Shown: positions 45,537 to 58,864 of the stretch, in pieces
Position numbering within the stretch: the first letter of the stretch is position 1
How the letters are laid out: each line of letters opens with the position of its first letter
Assembly (NCBI RefSeq): GCF_018687715.1
Contig: NC_056765.1
Location: forward strand, 10,722,001 to 10,786,000
Direction: 5' to 3'
DNA: 64,000 bases
Source: Carya illinoinensis
Taxonomy: Eukaryota; Streptophyta; Magnoliopsida; Fagales; Juglandaceae
Notes under the pieces: model-generated
The model's input: only the letters and a program-made list of their open reading frames with translations
The model's database searches: none
What the model was told of the DNA's origin: nothing
Made by a program: the position numbers and the translations under genes

Positions 45537-45886
45537 TATTTTTAATATTTAAAAGGTTTAATTGCAAAATTGGTTCTGTATTTTTATGTTTGTGTACATG
45601 AAGATCTAGGTTTTCATCTTTTGTAAAATTGATAATTGAATTTTAAAAAACTCATAATTAATAGATACATTTATCATTGATTGGCTGACATGGCAGTAGC
45701 CAATCAAATACTGACATTATTTCATTAGTTTCCTATCCAGAAATTGGCAGAAGTACCTAATTGTAAATTTTTTAAAAAGTTTTACTATATATAAGTAAAG
45801 TCGAGTATTAATTTTTTTATACTTAAAATTTAAATTAGTACTGTTTTCAATAAAATTTATTTGCTGACCAATCACAATAAATTAAA

Positions 45887-46055
45887 GGAAAAATATAGTT
45901 GCAAGCTAATTGTGTACTAATCTGTGTACTAATATGATGTGATTAGTTAAAAAGTAAATTTTATTAAAAACGGTATTAATTTAAATTTTAAATATAAATA
46001 AATCAGTATTAATATACATATTAATACGTGACTGTGTTTATATATAACAAAACTC
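45887..46055. mobile_element. Mutator-like MITE, copy A (169 bp)
   Basis: It starts GGAAAAATATAGTTGCAAGC and ends TATATATAACAAAACTC. A perfect 9-bp target duplication TAAATTAAA lies at 45878-45886 and 46056-46064. It is closely similar to the next copy. Confidence 0.88.
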
Positions 46056-46122
46056 TAAATTAAAACACATATTAATATATAAATATACTTACAATTACAA
46101 CTAGACTTTTCTTTTTCTAAAA

Positions 46123-46292
46123 GAAAAAATATAGTTGTAAGTACAATTGTGTACTAATCTGTGTATCAATATGATGTGATTGGTCAAAAAATAAATTTTA
46201 TTAAAAATAATATTAATTTAAATTTTAAATATAAATAAATCAATATTAATATATAGATTAGTAAGCGACTATACTTATATATAACAAAACTC
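46123..46292. mobile_element. Mutator-like MITE, copy B (170 bp)
   Basis: It starts GAAAAAATATAGTTGTAAG and ends TATATATAACAAAACTC, with the same interior as copy A (GTGTACTAATCTGTGTA; AATATGATGTGATTGGTCA). Flanking 9-mers TTTCTAAAA and TTCCTCAAA match at 7 of 9. It lies only 67 bp from copy A, in the same orientation. Confidence 0.82.
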
Positions 46293-46301
46293 TTCCTCAA
46301 A

Positions 46302-47853
46302 TTCCGAGTTGGTGGCTGATTGGATTTTTCCTGAATTGAAACACATCAGCTCGCCTTCTAGTCCAGATATTATTTTGCAAAAGTTAAAAAACATAGGTCT
46401 CGATTTCCAAAAACGTAAAATCAATCACATTCCTAATACTAAAGGTAAAGGTATCTATACATTAATACAATCATAGTTAATGTGTGGATATATATTATAT
46501 TAAAATAATAATATATACAAGTTTAAAATATAAAAATTTCGTGCATACTTTTTATATAAAAAATAAATTGGACCCCATTATAAAAAAAGTCACGATTGGG
46601 TCTACTTTTTCTATAAAAATATCTAAAATTTATATATTTAAAATGTGTCCATGATATTACTTTACCATATAAAGATCCTAAATTCTGATATTAATAGGGC
46701 TGATATGGTGGTGATATTTATTTCATAGCTTACACCTAAAGAGTAATGTTAGGTATTAATTTTAAATGAACTTTGTGACTTACAGTTATTTTTATATAAT
46801 CTTTTATGTATTTTATTAATATAATTCATTAAAATAATTAATTTATATTAAAAAATAATATAACTAATTATATTAATAAAATATATAAAGAATATATAAA
46901 ATTAACTATATATAAAATTTTTATTTTCAAAATAAGATTTATTATTTTATAAAAATTTACACGAGATTTGTCAATTTAAGAGTAATTGTAAAACGAAAAT
47001 ACTTTAGAGCATTGGCAATGAATTATTTATCTTCATATGTAAAATTATATTTTTTGAAAATTGATTTTGAATATGAAGAAAAATTCCTACATTAGATTAT
47101 ATATTTTTTATTAAATAATAATAAAATAATAAAAAGAGAGAAGAGAAAAAAGAAAAGAGAGAAAATGGAGAGTTGGGACGAGAGAGAAAAAATAATAAAA
47201 TATAATTTGAAAAAGGAAAATAAAGTCTTCATCTTTGAATAAGAATTATATATAGTTATTTATAATATAAACTAATGCAAACTATTTTAAAGACATATTC
47301 TTTAAATTTAAAGATAAAGATAAATAACCTATTGTTAATGTTTTTAGCCACAAAAAATTATATAAAAATAAATTTATAAATTAATATGATTTAATATGAT
47401 ATATTAAATTATAAAATTATTTTTATAATAAAATAAATCTACCAATTTTTTAAACTCATACTAATTTATAAGTTTATTTTATTTTATTTCATTTCCTTTA
47501 CGCACGTAGAGTTATAAAACCATTTTTCGGTTCTCGTTCACAAATTAAAACAGTAACGCAGGAAGAGATGGTAGAGTGCCACTCACTGCCACTTGTAACG
47601 TGCGAGAGGACATAACCGACGGCAGTAGCTTTCCCTTAGTCGGACGTGGACCCCATCCTGAAATGAAAAGCAAAAAGCACAGTAAAGCGTTAGAAAGTAG
47701 TACGGCCAATACGTGGCAAAGGGCTATAGGTCAACATACCGACTGTAACAAAACTGACCGTAGAAATCTGAATAGACTAGCCACACATACATAAAGCCTC
47801 AACCCCGCACGCATAGGTCATTTCGGCTGAGTCTCGTAATCCGAACCTTCTAT

Positions 47854-47855
<2 letters not shown>
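46302..47855. other. AT-rich intergenic DNA and UBC upstream region
   Basis: Short AT-rich repeats occupy 46740-46960 and 47330-47480. From 47550 the base composition rises and the UBC promoter region probably begins. The ORF at 47576-47794 has no recognised motif. Confidence 0.45.

Positions 47856-47856
<1 letters not shown>

Positions 47857-47893
<37 letters not shown>
47857..47893. repeat. (CT)n microsatellite in the UBC 5' leader
   Basis: An uninterrupted CT run about 65 to 100 bases upstream of the UBC start codon. CT-rich 5' leaders are common in plant housekeeping genes. The minus-strand ORF across it (ERERERE) is a translation of the repeat. Confidence 0.9.
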
Positions 47894-47896
<3 letters not shown>

Positions 47897-47957
47897 CCTC
47901 TCGACTAATAATAGGCTCTCTCGTTCCCCTTTCTCTGTCTCTGGCGCCGTCTCCCTC

Positions 47958-50900
47958 ATGGCGTCCCAAGCTAGTCTCCTCCTTCAAAAGCAGCTCAAAG
48001 GTATAGAAATTTCATTTCTTTCATTTTTTGGGGGATTAATTATGAGCGGGGGGGTATGATTTATCTTTTTGTGCGGTGCAGATCTTTGCAAGAATCCGGT
48101 AGATGGGTTCTCCGCCGGCCTGGTCGATGAGACCAATATCTTTGAATGGAGTGTAACGATTATTGGACCTCCAGATACCCTTTAGTACGGTCTTTAAATT
48201 GTTTTCTAACCAATAAATCTTCTTGTTTCCATTTTTGGGGATCACCGATTGGGTTTTAAGATTGAGTTATTATGGGTGAAGTAGTAGAATTTTGGTGATA
48301 TGATTGGATCAAGGGCTGCGATTGTTGCTTTGGGGAAAGCTTATGTATTTATGCAATTATTGGTATTTGGTATTTGATTGCATTAGTTGGGTCTTTGGAT
48401 GCCATGGATTCTTTTCTGTTTGATGTATTGTCTAAGGGCGATAGGCTAATGCTTGAATTGACATATCTCTTCAAATTTTAACTCCAGGGAACAGAATTGA
48501 AAAAGTTCTCAGCCTCTCTCTTTTTGTTTCTAACAATTCTTTGTTGATCGGTTTGGGCCTATAATTGTTGAAAGTTGCATCTTTTGAAATTATCCTTTTG
48601 TTACGCGTTGGTTCTTTTATTATTTTTATTATCGTCATTATTACCATTTGATACCATGACTTAATGACAGAGCTTCTAACTCGAGGGATGTATCAAATGT
48701 TACCGTTTGGTCGTTTAACTTGTTTAGTTGGCTACTTTTGGCAATAAGGCATACAGGGCCATGATTGGTCAAGGGTTTGGTTCCCTGGATGCTGCTTTTG
48801 AGATATATGCCTAATCTTTGGTATCAAATAGAACAAATCGATGGGCAGTAGTCATCTTCTTCAGATTCAGCCTGGGGTTTAAAACAATGAATTGCTTTCT
48901 TATTATGATGTTTTGGGCATTATACAATTGCAGTGAGGGGGGATTTTTCAATGCCGTTATGACCTTCCCATCCAACTACCCAAACAGCCCTCCAACAGTG
49001 AAGTTTACATCCGAGATATGGCATCCTAATGGTTGGTTATTTTTCTAAGTATAATCTGTTTGATATTTTTCCCATTATTAGTGGCATGCTTTATGAAACA
49101 GATTTTGGTTGCTGCATCAATTGCAGTTTATCCTGATGGCCGCGTATGCATATCAATTCTTCATCCTCCTGGTGACGACCCAAATGGATACGAGCTTGCA
49201 AGTGAGCGCTGGACACCGGTTCATACGGTATGTCATGAACACTTCAATTTTACTTTTTTTCTCTCATGTTTCCATCATATATAGGTGAATGTGAAGTTAG
49301 AAGTCTTCACTTTCCAACTTCAGGGTCAGAAAAATTTGTATACTCTGAAGTAAATGTAGGGTCAGGGAAGATTCTGCCAAGTCGATATTCTGAAGTTAAT
49401 GTTGAGCTGTGCCTTTTAATGAATTTTAAATTAATAAAATAAGATAATTTTGGACGTTGGTTTAAATATGAAAAACTGTAACAAGGGGTTAAGTATGTTC
49501 TTCAATGAAGATGGGAATGCACTAGTCAAAGTCCCTTCTTTTTCCTTTGTTCTTTTCTTTTTTTGGTGGTTGGGGGGCAGGGGTTGTTTGGTTGGAGACA
49601 CAAAGTATAAAGAGGAAAACTTATAATGTTAAATGCACTAGTCAAAGTCCCATCTTTTTCCTTTTTACTTTTTTTTTTTAGGTGGTTGGGCCGTTGGGTG
49701 TGGGGGGTTGTTTGGTTGGAGACACAAAGTATAAAGAGGAAAAACTTATAATGTTCAATAAATTAATATAGCTATACTTAGTGTGACATATAATGTCATG
49801 CATTCCTGAGCCTTTGCCTATTCTCATGGTCAATAAAGTTTCGTTTACCGATAAAAAAAAATGTCACACATCCGACTTGGAGAGTTAAGGGTTGTCATTA
49901 TACCAAAAATTAATAATAATAAAATGGAAACTAAATAAAATCCTTGGTAAGATGTAATCACTGTTTAAGAAAATTCTTCCAAAGAAATATAAACTGGCTT
50001 GTTTGGAAAAAGTTTCCATCCCAAAATTCTCATCCCATCGCATTTCATCTCATCCCATCTCCTTCATCACTAAAAAACGAATACTTTCAACCTAATCATT
50101 ACATCTATTTCAAACTAATCATTATAATTTTCCCAAACTTTCAAACAAAAAATAGAAAACAATTCAAATTTTACAAATTTCCAAACAAAAATAATATTAC
50201 AAAACTATATTCTAACAATATTTTAACTTTATAATATTTTTTTATTCAAATTTTTCTCTCATTTCCCAAAACTCAAAAAATACTCAACTCAAACTATCTC
50301 ACTACTATTTAGAAACCATCTTACTACTATTTACAAAATTCTCATTTCATCGATTTCCCCAAGCATGTCCTAGACATTACTAAAACCCTCACAAGCTCAT
50401 TGGTGCCCCCTGACACTTATTACACTACTGTCTTCTGACCTCACCATTGTGCCATCAGTTAGGGCTGTAATCGAGCCGAGCTGAGCCGAGTTTTGGCTTG
50501 TCGAGCTCGGCTCGACTCAAAATACTCGAGCTCGAGCTCGAAATTTTTTTTAATTCTTTGTTCGAGCTCGACTCGATAAGCTAAAATCTTAACTCGAGCT
50601 CGAGCTCGAGTTTAAATTGTTATTTTTTTTTTGAATAAGATTTAATAATTAATAAATTAAATAAATAAATAAAAAAGAACTAATATTGAATTTATACAAC
50701 TAACAAGTAGAACCTCTATTAAATTATAAAATTTTAAAAAATTTATAAATAATTAATATTTAACTAGTTGATATTTATCCAAAATAACAATATATTATAT
50801 GCCTACATATATTATTAATACTTACACTTAATATAATAGAATATATTTATTTCATATATGGTTCCCACATACTAGTATATGAAATTTTTAAATTTTATCA

Positions 50901-53511
50901 ACTAATTATTATACAAATTATAAAATATACCTATGAAGTATATTTACTATATAGACATAAATAATTAGAATATATATATTATATTTAATTATAAAAGTGG
51001 TATGCTTATATTATTAGCTAATACATATATACATGCATAGGTGTATGTATATATTTATCAATATATGAATGAGTTTTAATCGAGTCGAGCTAACGAGTCG
51101 ACTCGAGCATAAACGAGCGAGCCTAAACGAGCCTTAGTCGAGTCGAGTTTTGTCGAGTATGTATCATTTACAAATCGAGCGAGCATCTGCTTTAACGAAC
51201 GAGCTTTTTTTTTCACGAGTCGAATTCGATTCGAGTTTAACCGAGCGTGTACCGAGCGAGCTATCGAACAGATTGGTTCATTTACAGCCCTATGCCATCT
51301 ATTCCCAGTACTTGACATCTTCTCAAAATCATTTGAAAGTAAGAATATACATGTGAGTTCAACAAACTTGCAATACAACAAAGTCAAGCAAAATCAATCG
51401 AAACTTAAACAAGTTAGCACAATCTATAAGTTATAGAAATAGGCCAGCGCCCCATAGAAATAAGACAAATCATATCAAATAATTCAATGTCAATCACTTG
51501 TTGGCCCAAATGCATTAAAGACACTTAAAGGCCAAAATACATTGGACCCAAATGTAATAAGACCCATATATCCAATTTTATCTCTTCTGAATAATTTCAA
51601 TTAAGCCAAAAGTGACAGACTAGCAAAACCCAAAATGTCTCCCCCAGTACATGCAGGATAATATAGCTATGCAGAAGTCAACCTCATCTGCATGAAAAGC
51701 TCTACACTGTTATAACAGCAAACTGACAACCAAAGTATGCCCAATGTACTCAAACTCCAACTGCACTTAACATCAGGTAGAAACCAACCGCCAGAGTCAA
51801 TGATTTTCCTGATCGTGAAGTGCAGGTCCAGAGTTGAACTTTCATGATAGTTTTGTTGACTGAAAATGTCGAGAAAAGCTTGTTGCTCGACTTCAAAGGT
51901 TTGAAGCATCCTTTCAATCTTACCGGGAAAATTATTAGAATACCCCCAGAGTATGGTTGACAGGGTACTCCTATCCTATCACAGCCTGCCATTATGCAAA
52001 CATTAATTTTAATTGACATGGCATCCTTGTAATTAGGTAGAAACACAGGGTTAGCTTTTAATTAGGTGTTGCTCTCTTGTACACTTGCTGTATATTTGGG
52101 CCATGCCTAATTACATTTTTTAATAAGTTTCTTACATGTCAAAAATAAAAAATGACATGGTATCCTATGATAGGAAGGGAGTACTACATGTCCGTACTCT
52201 GGGAGTACCATTGCTCCTCTTACCGTGAATGCCCTATAGCACCATATTAGGGTTACCTGTGTTTGTTTCACTGCGAAAAAACTTAATGGTCCATGTGGAA
52301 TATAATTGTAGTTCCACAAAAATAGATGTTCGAGGAATATATTTTTACTTTTATGTATGTTCCCTGACAAAGTTGTGGACTGTCTTTTCATGGAGTTTTA
52401 TATGAAATAGTTGGTAGAAAGCTAAGATTTGCCAGATTTATTTGGCTGCTCTACATGGTTTCATGTCATTTAGTTTCCTTCCCCACCCCACCCCCCCCCT
52501 GCCCCGCGCCCCGCAGGGGGGTCCTGGCCCCCAAAAAAAAATCTGTTATTTTCCCTTGCTGCATTGGCCAAGTCTTATCTTATGGGAATGAATGATTGAC
52601 TAAGGGGTCTTCCCCCATGCTTTTATTGCTTCTATATTTGATGGTGTTTCGGTAATGTGAAGTGGTAATATGTCCAGAATAAGAGGTGGTGGCTAAATAA
52701 GATTGGAGTGCCCAACATCTGAAAAACAATCTGATAGCTTGACCAATAAATTTGGCATGATTGTTCTTTTTATGTTATAAGCTCTATTTTATATAAGAAA
52801 AATGATATTTGTAAGTCCTTCTACATTATACCTTAATGTGGCAATAAATGGCTGACATGTTAGTAAAAAATTATAAATACGCCTATTAATAAAATTTATT
52901 TTACCTGTAAAAAAATCATTTGATGTGTCTGGGGATTTTAAAAGGCTTATAAGTAACATTTCTCTTTTTATTAACTCAAAAAGTTAAGCCACTTAAGGTC
53001 TACCCTGGATTCAATAGACAGCGAAGGCTCTATATACGGAGTCCATAGAAATCTATGATTCACTGTGAGTGATTGGTATTTACTATATTCTTGCATTTAC
53101 AGAAGTCCTTTTTTGTTGTTGTTTCAGGTTGAAAGTATAGTTTTGAGTATAATATCAATGCTTTCAAGTCCTAATGATGAATCCCCTGCAAACGTTGAAG
53201 CAGCAGTGAGTGATCATTAGCTATTGAATTTTCTCTTTATATTGATAACTGAGAGAATAATGTGTAGCCTGTGAAAATCCAAATGTTGAAGTCAACGTAT
53301 TTGTAACTGTAAATTATGTTGACAGATTATAGGCATGGTTGCAGCATATGTAGTTATACTTTTTTGTTAGATAAATCTCTTCTATATTCTTTTGGATCCA
53401 TAATGTTGATAGCCTTGTGATTGATTACTTTATTTTGGATCCATAATGTTGTAGCTTGTTAGACCCGTTGCATAATGAATATCATTTATTTAATTAAGGA
53501 TGCAATTGAGT

Positions 53512-53553
<42 letters not shown>

Positions 53554-53693
53554 CATTGTACTTGAGGGAAGCAATGTTCATGACTTTCTGTCCTTAATCT
53601 AGAATGTATTTAGGTGTTCTTTTATATTCTTCCTGTGTACATGTGCTATGCTTACTTCATTCGAATGAATAAAACTTCTTACGTATAAAAAAA

Positions 53694-53756
<63 letters not shown>

Positions 53757-54024
53757 TGATTGTTAGTAACTTGTTGCTGCTCTTTTGATCTGCATCTCCT
53801 GCACCCACTATTGGCAGAACATCATTTTGAAAAAGATATAGACAGCCAATAGGATTTATTATAAGTGTTGTCTTATATGGTTCGGTACTGTAAGTTAATT
53901 TGTCGACCTGTGCTATAAGATCCATGTTTGCATCTTGTATTTGCAGAAGGAATGGAGAGATAGGAGAGATGATTTCAAGAAGAAGGTCAGCAGGTGTGTA
54001 AGAAAATCACAAGAAATGTTATAA
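47958..54024 (+). CDS. UBC7: Ubiquitin-conjugating enzyme E2, UBC7/13/14 type
   Basis: Exons 47958-48000, 48082-48184, 48934-49031, 49127-49227, 53128-53205 and 53947-54024 join in frame to 166 residues with GT-AG junctions throughout. The protein accepts ubiquitin from E1 on Cys89 ([12 protein letters not shown]) and passes it on with E3 ligases. The HPN motif is at residues 79-81, and the acidic insert after the cysteine ([17 protein letters not shown]) is the hallmark of the UBE2G/UBC7 class, which in other organisms works in ER-associated degradation and makes Lys48 chains. Length and sequence agree with the plant UBC7/13/14 subgroup; which of the three is orthologous cannot be told, so the symbol is nominal. 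Intron 4 (49228-53127) is unusually long and filled with transposon fragments. All key residues are intact. Confidence 0.95.
49516..49755. repeat. Tandem duplication in UBC intron 4
   Basis: Two neighbouring copies with a period of 116 bp start AATGCACTAGTCAAAGTCCC (49516 and 49632) and share GGTTGTTTGGTTGGAGACAC and AAGTATAAAGAGGAAAA. They differ by small indels in the T-rich and G-rich parts. Confidence 0.85.
49995..50375. repeat. Short non-autonomous element in UBC intron 4
   Basis: A CATCTCATCCCATC-rich segment of the GAGATGAGAT MITE family in inverted orientation, bounded by GGCTTGTTTGGAAA on the left and CCCCAAGCATGTCC on the right, which are roughly inverted. No target duplication was verified. 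Confidence 0.5.
50460..51292. mobile_element. Non-autonomous hAT element in UBC intron 4 (833 bp)
   Basis: It begins TAGGGCTGTAA and ends TTTACAGCCCTA. The octamers TGCCATCA (50450-50457) and TGCCATCT (51293-51300) flank it with one mismatch, the left one set off by two bases. Subterminal regions are rich in CGAGCTCGAG and CGAGTCGA, as in many plant non-autonomous hATs. No transposase. Confidence 0.75.
52797..52964. mobile_element. MITE in UBC intron 4 (about 168 bp)
   Basis: Inverted termini GAAAAATGATATTTGTAAG and, on the other strand, GAGAAATGTTACTTATAAG. Related to the Mutator-like MITEs at 45367-46292. The target duplication is unclear. Confidence 0.6.
53513..53752. repeat. Two (CT)n microsatellites in UBC intron 5
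   Basis: CT/TC runs at about 53515-53550 and 53700-53752 flank about 150 bp of intron. The second follows an A-rich run. Confidence 0.9.
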
Positions 54025-55296
54025 TCCATCCGTCATGCCCACCAATGCTGTTCTATGCTCTGCTTATGGGTGCCAGAGGGGTCCTTAAGTTATTTTGTTG
54101 GGGGGCCGGAACAGGTAACTGGTTCACCGGGAAATATGTGGGTCCCTGTCACATGCTGTTGAAGTTATCACACTCATTTCTTTATTTTTTTTCTGCTTTC
54201 TCTCAGCATGGTCAATTGTATGAGTTGGAACATATGTGTATTCAAAATGTTTTGGTTGGTATTTAGTGACCAGCAGTCTGGTTGGGTACTTTATGTCATC
54301 ATTTTGAGAAACTTGGGATTAATCCTAGGCATGGACTTCGATTTCTGATCAAATGTGGAGTGTGTTTTGGTTTAGTCGTGACTGTCCCCAACATGGAAAA
54401 ATTTGTAGACAAGCTAACAGAAGTGAGTCGTCGGATGCTGCCTCCCTAATGTTTGAAGTATGGAATTTCCCAGTTTGATGATTCTTTTTTCCTTTTGCAC
54501 TGATAATTGTTAGTTTGCAAACTGAGCAAATACTCCTCAACGTCATGGTGATTGGGTTGGAAATTTACAGGTTGAAAGGCTGCTACTCTCTCTACCTTAT
54601 AAAGACATGCAAAAATCAACGGCTGACGAGTTCATGAAACATAACGAATACTTTTTCAACGAGGCAGCCACGGTCAAAGGTCGAACAATCTGGGCATTGC
54701 CTAGGTTGCATCCAAGCAAGCAAATGCCTAGGTGGTGCTGGTGACCTATCTTATGCCTCCTAATTGGTAATGGTCTTTCATTTTTTTCCTCGGATCGGTT
54801 GGGCACTGGGCTTTTGGTCTTTTTATTCGGCGTTCTTCTAATTTTTCCTCTTTTTTTCGCTTACGTACACGTTTGATTGAGGGATGGTTAGGTCATGATG
54901 CAAGAAGTTTAAAATAAATAAATAAATAAAGTAATATCTAAAGTCTTAGGTTGTGTGCGTCATAAATCCAAAATCCAAATAAAATAATTATTTTTTTAAT
55001 AATTTTTTATTAAAAAAATTGCACAAAACTTATACACTTTAATACTATAACTATCATTACTCATAAATTACATTATGACAGCATGGCTCCCTATGATAGC
55101 GAAAGAGAGATTGTTATGGTAAGCATATCATTTGATAGCGATCGAGATTCCAACTTAATCAAATTGAATAAATTTTTTTTTTCAAATTTTCGTAACTATT
55201 TTTTAAATGAAAAATGACTTTTCCAACTTACTTTCACAATTTTGAAAAGATAATTTTTATGTCGTTTTAGAAGAATCCATAAGAAAATCAATATCC

Positions 55297-55328
<32 letters not shown>

Positions 55329-56746
55329 ATGTATGGCTAAGCATTTTTATGTTTAATATATACGTTTGCATACTTTACGGAAAGCTAGGGATCCAGCTGC
55401 AATATTATATATTAGTGACTTACAGATAATACATTAATATTAATTTCCACTACTCTTGTTAAACTCCTCATTAATTTCATTGAATATATGCCCTTCCACT
55501 TCTTCTAATCTCTATGAATATTCAAATAGAAGAACCATCTTGTACTTTTAATTCTGGATCGTTTATTTTTATTTTGAAGTAGGGTTTTTTAGGTGTTAAA
55601 ATCATCTACGTAACTTTTATGGTGAATGAACCTTTCAGATTGTGAACAGCTAGTTAGAGGCCGATCACATCAGTACTGGATGAGAAAAAGCTGGGGGGCG
55701 GCCGGGATGGTCAAAAACTTATCATATCTTTAATTGCTGCATGCGTGTTTAACATGTTCATGCGGAATTCGGTCAATGTTGGGAGTCCACCGTTTATCTC
55801 TGAATTAATTGAAATGAACTTGCGTATTAATATATATATATATATATATGCTTTTGCAGGTCGTCTAAATCCAACTATATATTGAGATGGCTGATCGCTG
55901 ATCCATTGCATAGAGACCAGCTAGACTATAGTTGCTTACGATTTGATGAGCTCAGTTCTTTATGAATAGTAGTGAGTTGAGTAAGTAGAGAGTTATGTAG
56001 AGTTAATCTAAAATGAATTTAGTTGTGTTTGGATGTTAAGATCATGAGTTTAGTACTATTTATAAAATTTTGAAAAAGTTTATGCGTTCCACGTATAAAG
56101 ATGTATTGAGTTAAAAAAAATTATAGGTCTCACGTGTAAAGAAGTTTTGAGTTGAGATGAGTTTAGTAATTTAAAAATTGAGTGTTCGGATGTTAGACTC
56201 AACTTAAAATTAAACTGAATTAAATTGATCTCAATTAAATCTTACAACCAAACGGTCCTATATATGTAGGAGACGTGCGATGATGTAGTGTAATAATAAG
56301 TTTATTAAATTTTAGTTGCATTACACCCGTAAAATAAAATAAAATAAAATAACACTTTCTGAAATTTTGGATGGTTGAGGCCCTGAACTCTTACCTAACA
56401 TTTAGTTTCACCATTTTTTAAAATAAATATGCGAAGCTTGCACAATTGTATATGACTTTGATGTATATCACGTATATAAGTACTATTTTGATTGAAATAC
56501 TACATTGATTAAGAGATCATCTTGTATTTATTTATTTCCTTATTGTACTTGGTGTCTTTTTCTATAAGTATATCCTCTTAATGTAGATAATATTTATTCA
56601 AAAATTTAAAAACCTCATCAAAATTCCATTTTTAACTTACTTCCATCTATCGGTACTCTCTAATATTATTCGAACATGGCCATAATAACATCCTTTATAA
56701 GTAGCAAGTACTGAATTTTGACTACATATAGGCCATCATGATATTA
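54025..56746. other. UBC 3' flank and intergenic DNA
   Basis: No further gene was recognised. The sequence holds a (TATG)n run near 55305-55330 and, at about 55960-56260, a short element with GTGTTTGGATGTTAAG and CAACCAAACGGTCC ends of MITE type. Small ORFs lack recognisable motifs. Confidence 0.45.
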
Positions 56747-57711
56747 TCTTCTATATATAAAAAGTGTGTATGAAACAGAAAATCTTGTTTTAACGGTTTT
56801 TCTTATTTTTCCGTTAAAGTTAATGCCGTTTGTTTTAACGGTTTGGTACATAGAATGAAGACATAAATGTTGAGAGAGATAGCATTCAATGTTGTTATAT
56901 GATTTATTAATCTCAATAATTATAATACTTAATAGTTTATATAATAATAAGTAATTAAAAATTAGTTATTATATTTTTCTCTTTCTCCTTAATATATACA
57001 CGTGTATTAGGTGCATAAGACGTGAATCCCTAAATATAATATACGTATATTATATGTTTCATTAACTCAGATTATTGAGTATTCCAAATTTAAAAATCTC
57101 ATATAATATATAATACAAGTGTGTTTAATCAAAGTGTTTTTTTTTCCATGGTAGTAGGACGTAGCTTCCGCTAAGTCATATTTCATACATGGGCTTGCTA
57201 TGATAGGCACATGACAAAAGCCGTGATCCTTGAGCTAATCAAGAAAGAGTAAATTCGGCCAACAATTTCAAAATATATTTTATGATTTATATATATGCTA
57301 TATATAGAAAATATTATACCACAAATTTTATAAAAAGATTATGTTTTAACTTTATGTTGTCCCTGATCGACTCAACCAATAACAAAATAAGAATTTCAAT
57401 ATTGTCTCTATTGATTGTCTACAGGATGACATAAATTGATGAATTATAATACAAACATCAAACAACACATATTTTGAACTACCGTTTGTGTTAGACTTTT
57501 ATTAAATTTTTCGTATATATCTTTACTAAAATTATAGATGTTATAAACATGTATTGGATTATATGATATTTTGAACTAATTTTTTTATTTTCTCCAATAT
57601 GCCTTAAATTATTAAGTGACATCAATAATTTTTATAAAATATATATTATTTTTTGTAAATAATCATTTCATAAAATTAGACAAACGTGCTTTACACGTTA
57701 CTCTCGCCTAG
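56747..57711. mobile_element. Non-autonomous Helitron (965 bp)
   Basis: The 5' end reads TCTTCTATATATAAAAAGTG directly after an A. The 3' end has a hairpin AACGTG-CTTTA-CACGTT, then CTCTCGCCTAG, followed by a T. A TC start, a terminal CTRR preceded by a short hairpin, and A/T insertion without target duplication are the Helitron hallmarks. The interior is AT-rich and has no Rep/helicase. Confidence 0.75.
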
Positions 57712-58855
57712 TATATATATATATATCTGTATATATAAGACAGAAGTAATAATACACATGCGCGCGCGCATATAGATATATATATAAGTCTAGGGATGTG
57801 AACTGAATATATTATTATATATATAGTGGCCAGACAAATTAAGGCCACGTCTTTCTTACATAGAATCCCACTGTATATGGACATAGCTAGAATTAGGCCA
57901 TGTACTACGTACGTACTAAATATATTTTCCGAGAAAGCCTTTTTCCCCCCCCAATTCTTGTAACGTTGTCAGCTTAATTCTGTCATTGACGTGCATATAT
58001 TTGTATTAATTTGATGAGATTACAGTACCCAAAGCCCCACCTGACCGTTCCTGCTCCTCAAGGGACATTCTAAATGAGTGCAGTACTACTGATGACACTA
58101 TATGCAACTTGTTTAGTGGAAATCTAGAGAACCCCCACTTTTAGTACTCTCTCTCTCTCGTTCTCAAATGTATACGCAATACTTTAGTACTAATAATTAG
58201 TTGTTTAGAAAGTTAGTTCAAAACTGTGACTTAAGTTTCCCTTTTCTTTTTCTCTTTTTACCCCCCACTAATTTTAATTCCGCTTTGGCTAATGAGAAGT
58301 GCTGTTAGCTATAAAGATATCTCATACTCAGCTAGCTTGCGATCATCAGCTCGATCGGCTACTTAGAAAGTCATGTATTGATATCATGTCTATATATATA
58401 TATATATATATGTTCATAAACGTGCGCAATATTAATATGTTTACAATGTTTAGCATGGAATACGTGCAATGTGCATGATCATCATGTTCTGCATATCATG
58501 TAGGAACAATCTACATATTGGCATTAATGCAGAGTACTTGACGATGAATTGGCTGGCCTTCTCAAGCTGAGCCACTGCTCTTGACCGATTATCATCGTCA
58601 TTACCCATTTTTAAGTTCCCAATAAAAAAAGAAACCCCCGGCCACCCCCCCCCCCCCCCCCCCCCCCCCACTATATCTTTTAATTGGGTCCCATTCATAG
58701 AGTATTCCACATGCTCCATTAAATTGCTTAGATCTCCTTCCTCTACAAAACCCCCAGCCCCTCGATCGGCACTACGTACCCTTAACCCAAACTTAGTTAT
58801 AACAACGTACGTTTTCATCCTCGATACCAAACTATACAATAGCATTTCTGCATTA
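57712..58855. other. FUSC gene upstream region with poly(C) tract
   Basis: Noncoding DNA with TATA microsatellites and a 25-bp run of C at 58645-58669, about 190 bases before the probable start codon. The minus-strand ORF at 58450-58980 crosses the C run and is a shadow. Confidence 0.5.
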
Positions 58856-58864
58856 ATGCTTACC

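Noticed and set aside
47777..47959. Minus-strand ORF with [10 protein letters not shown] repeats
   Set aside because: It is the translation of the (CT)n run in the UBC leader.
53599..53925. Minus-strand ORF of 108 codons
   Set aside because: It is generated by the intronic (CT)n run and lies within UBC intron 5.
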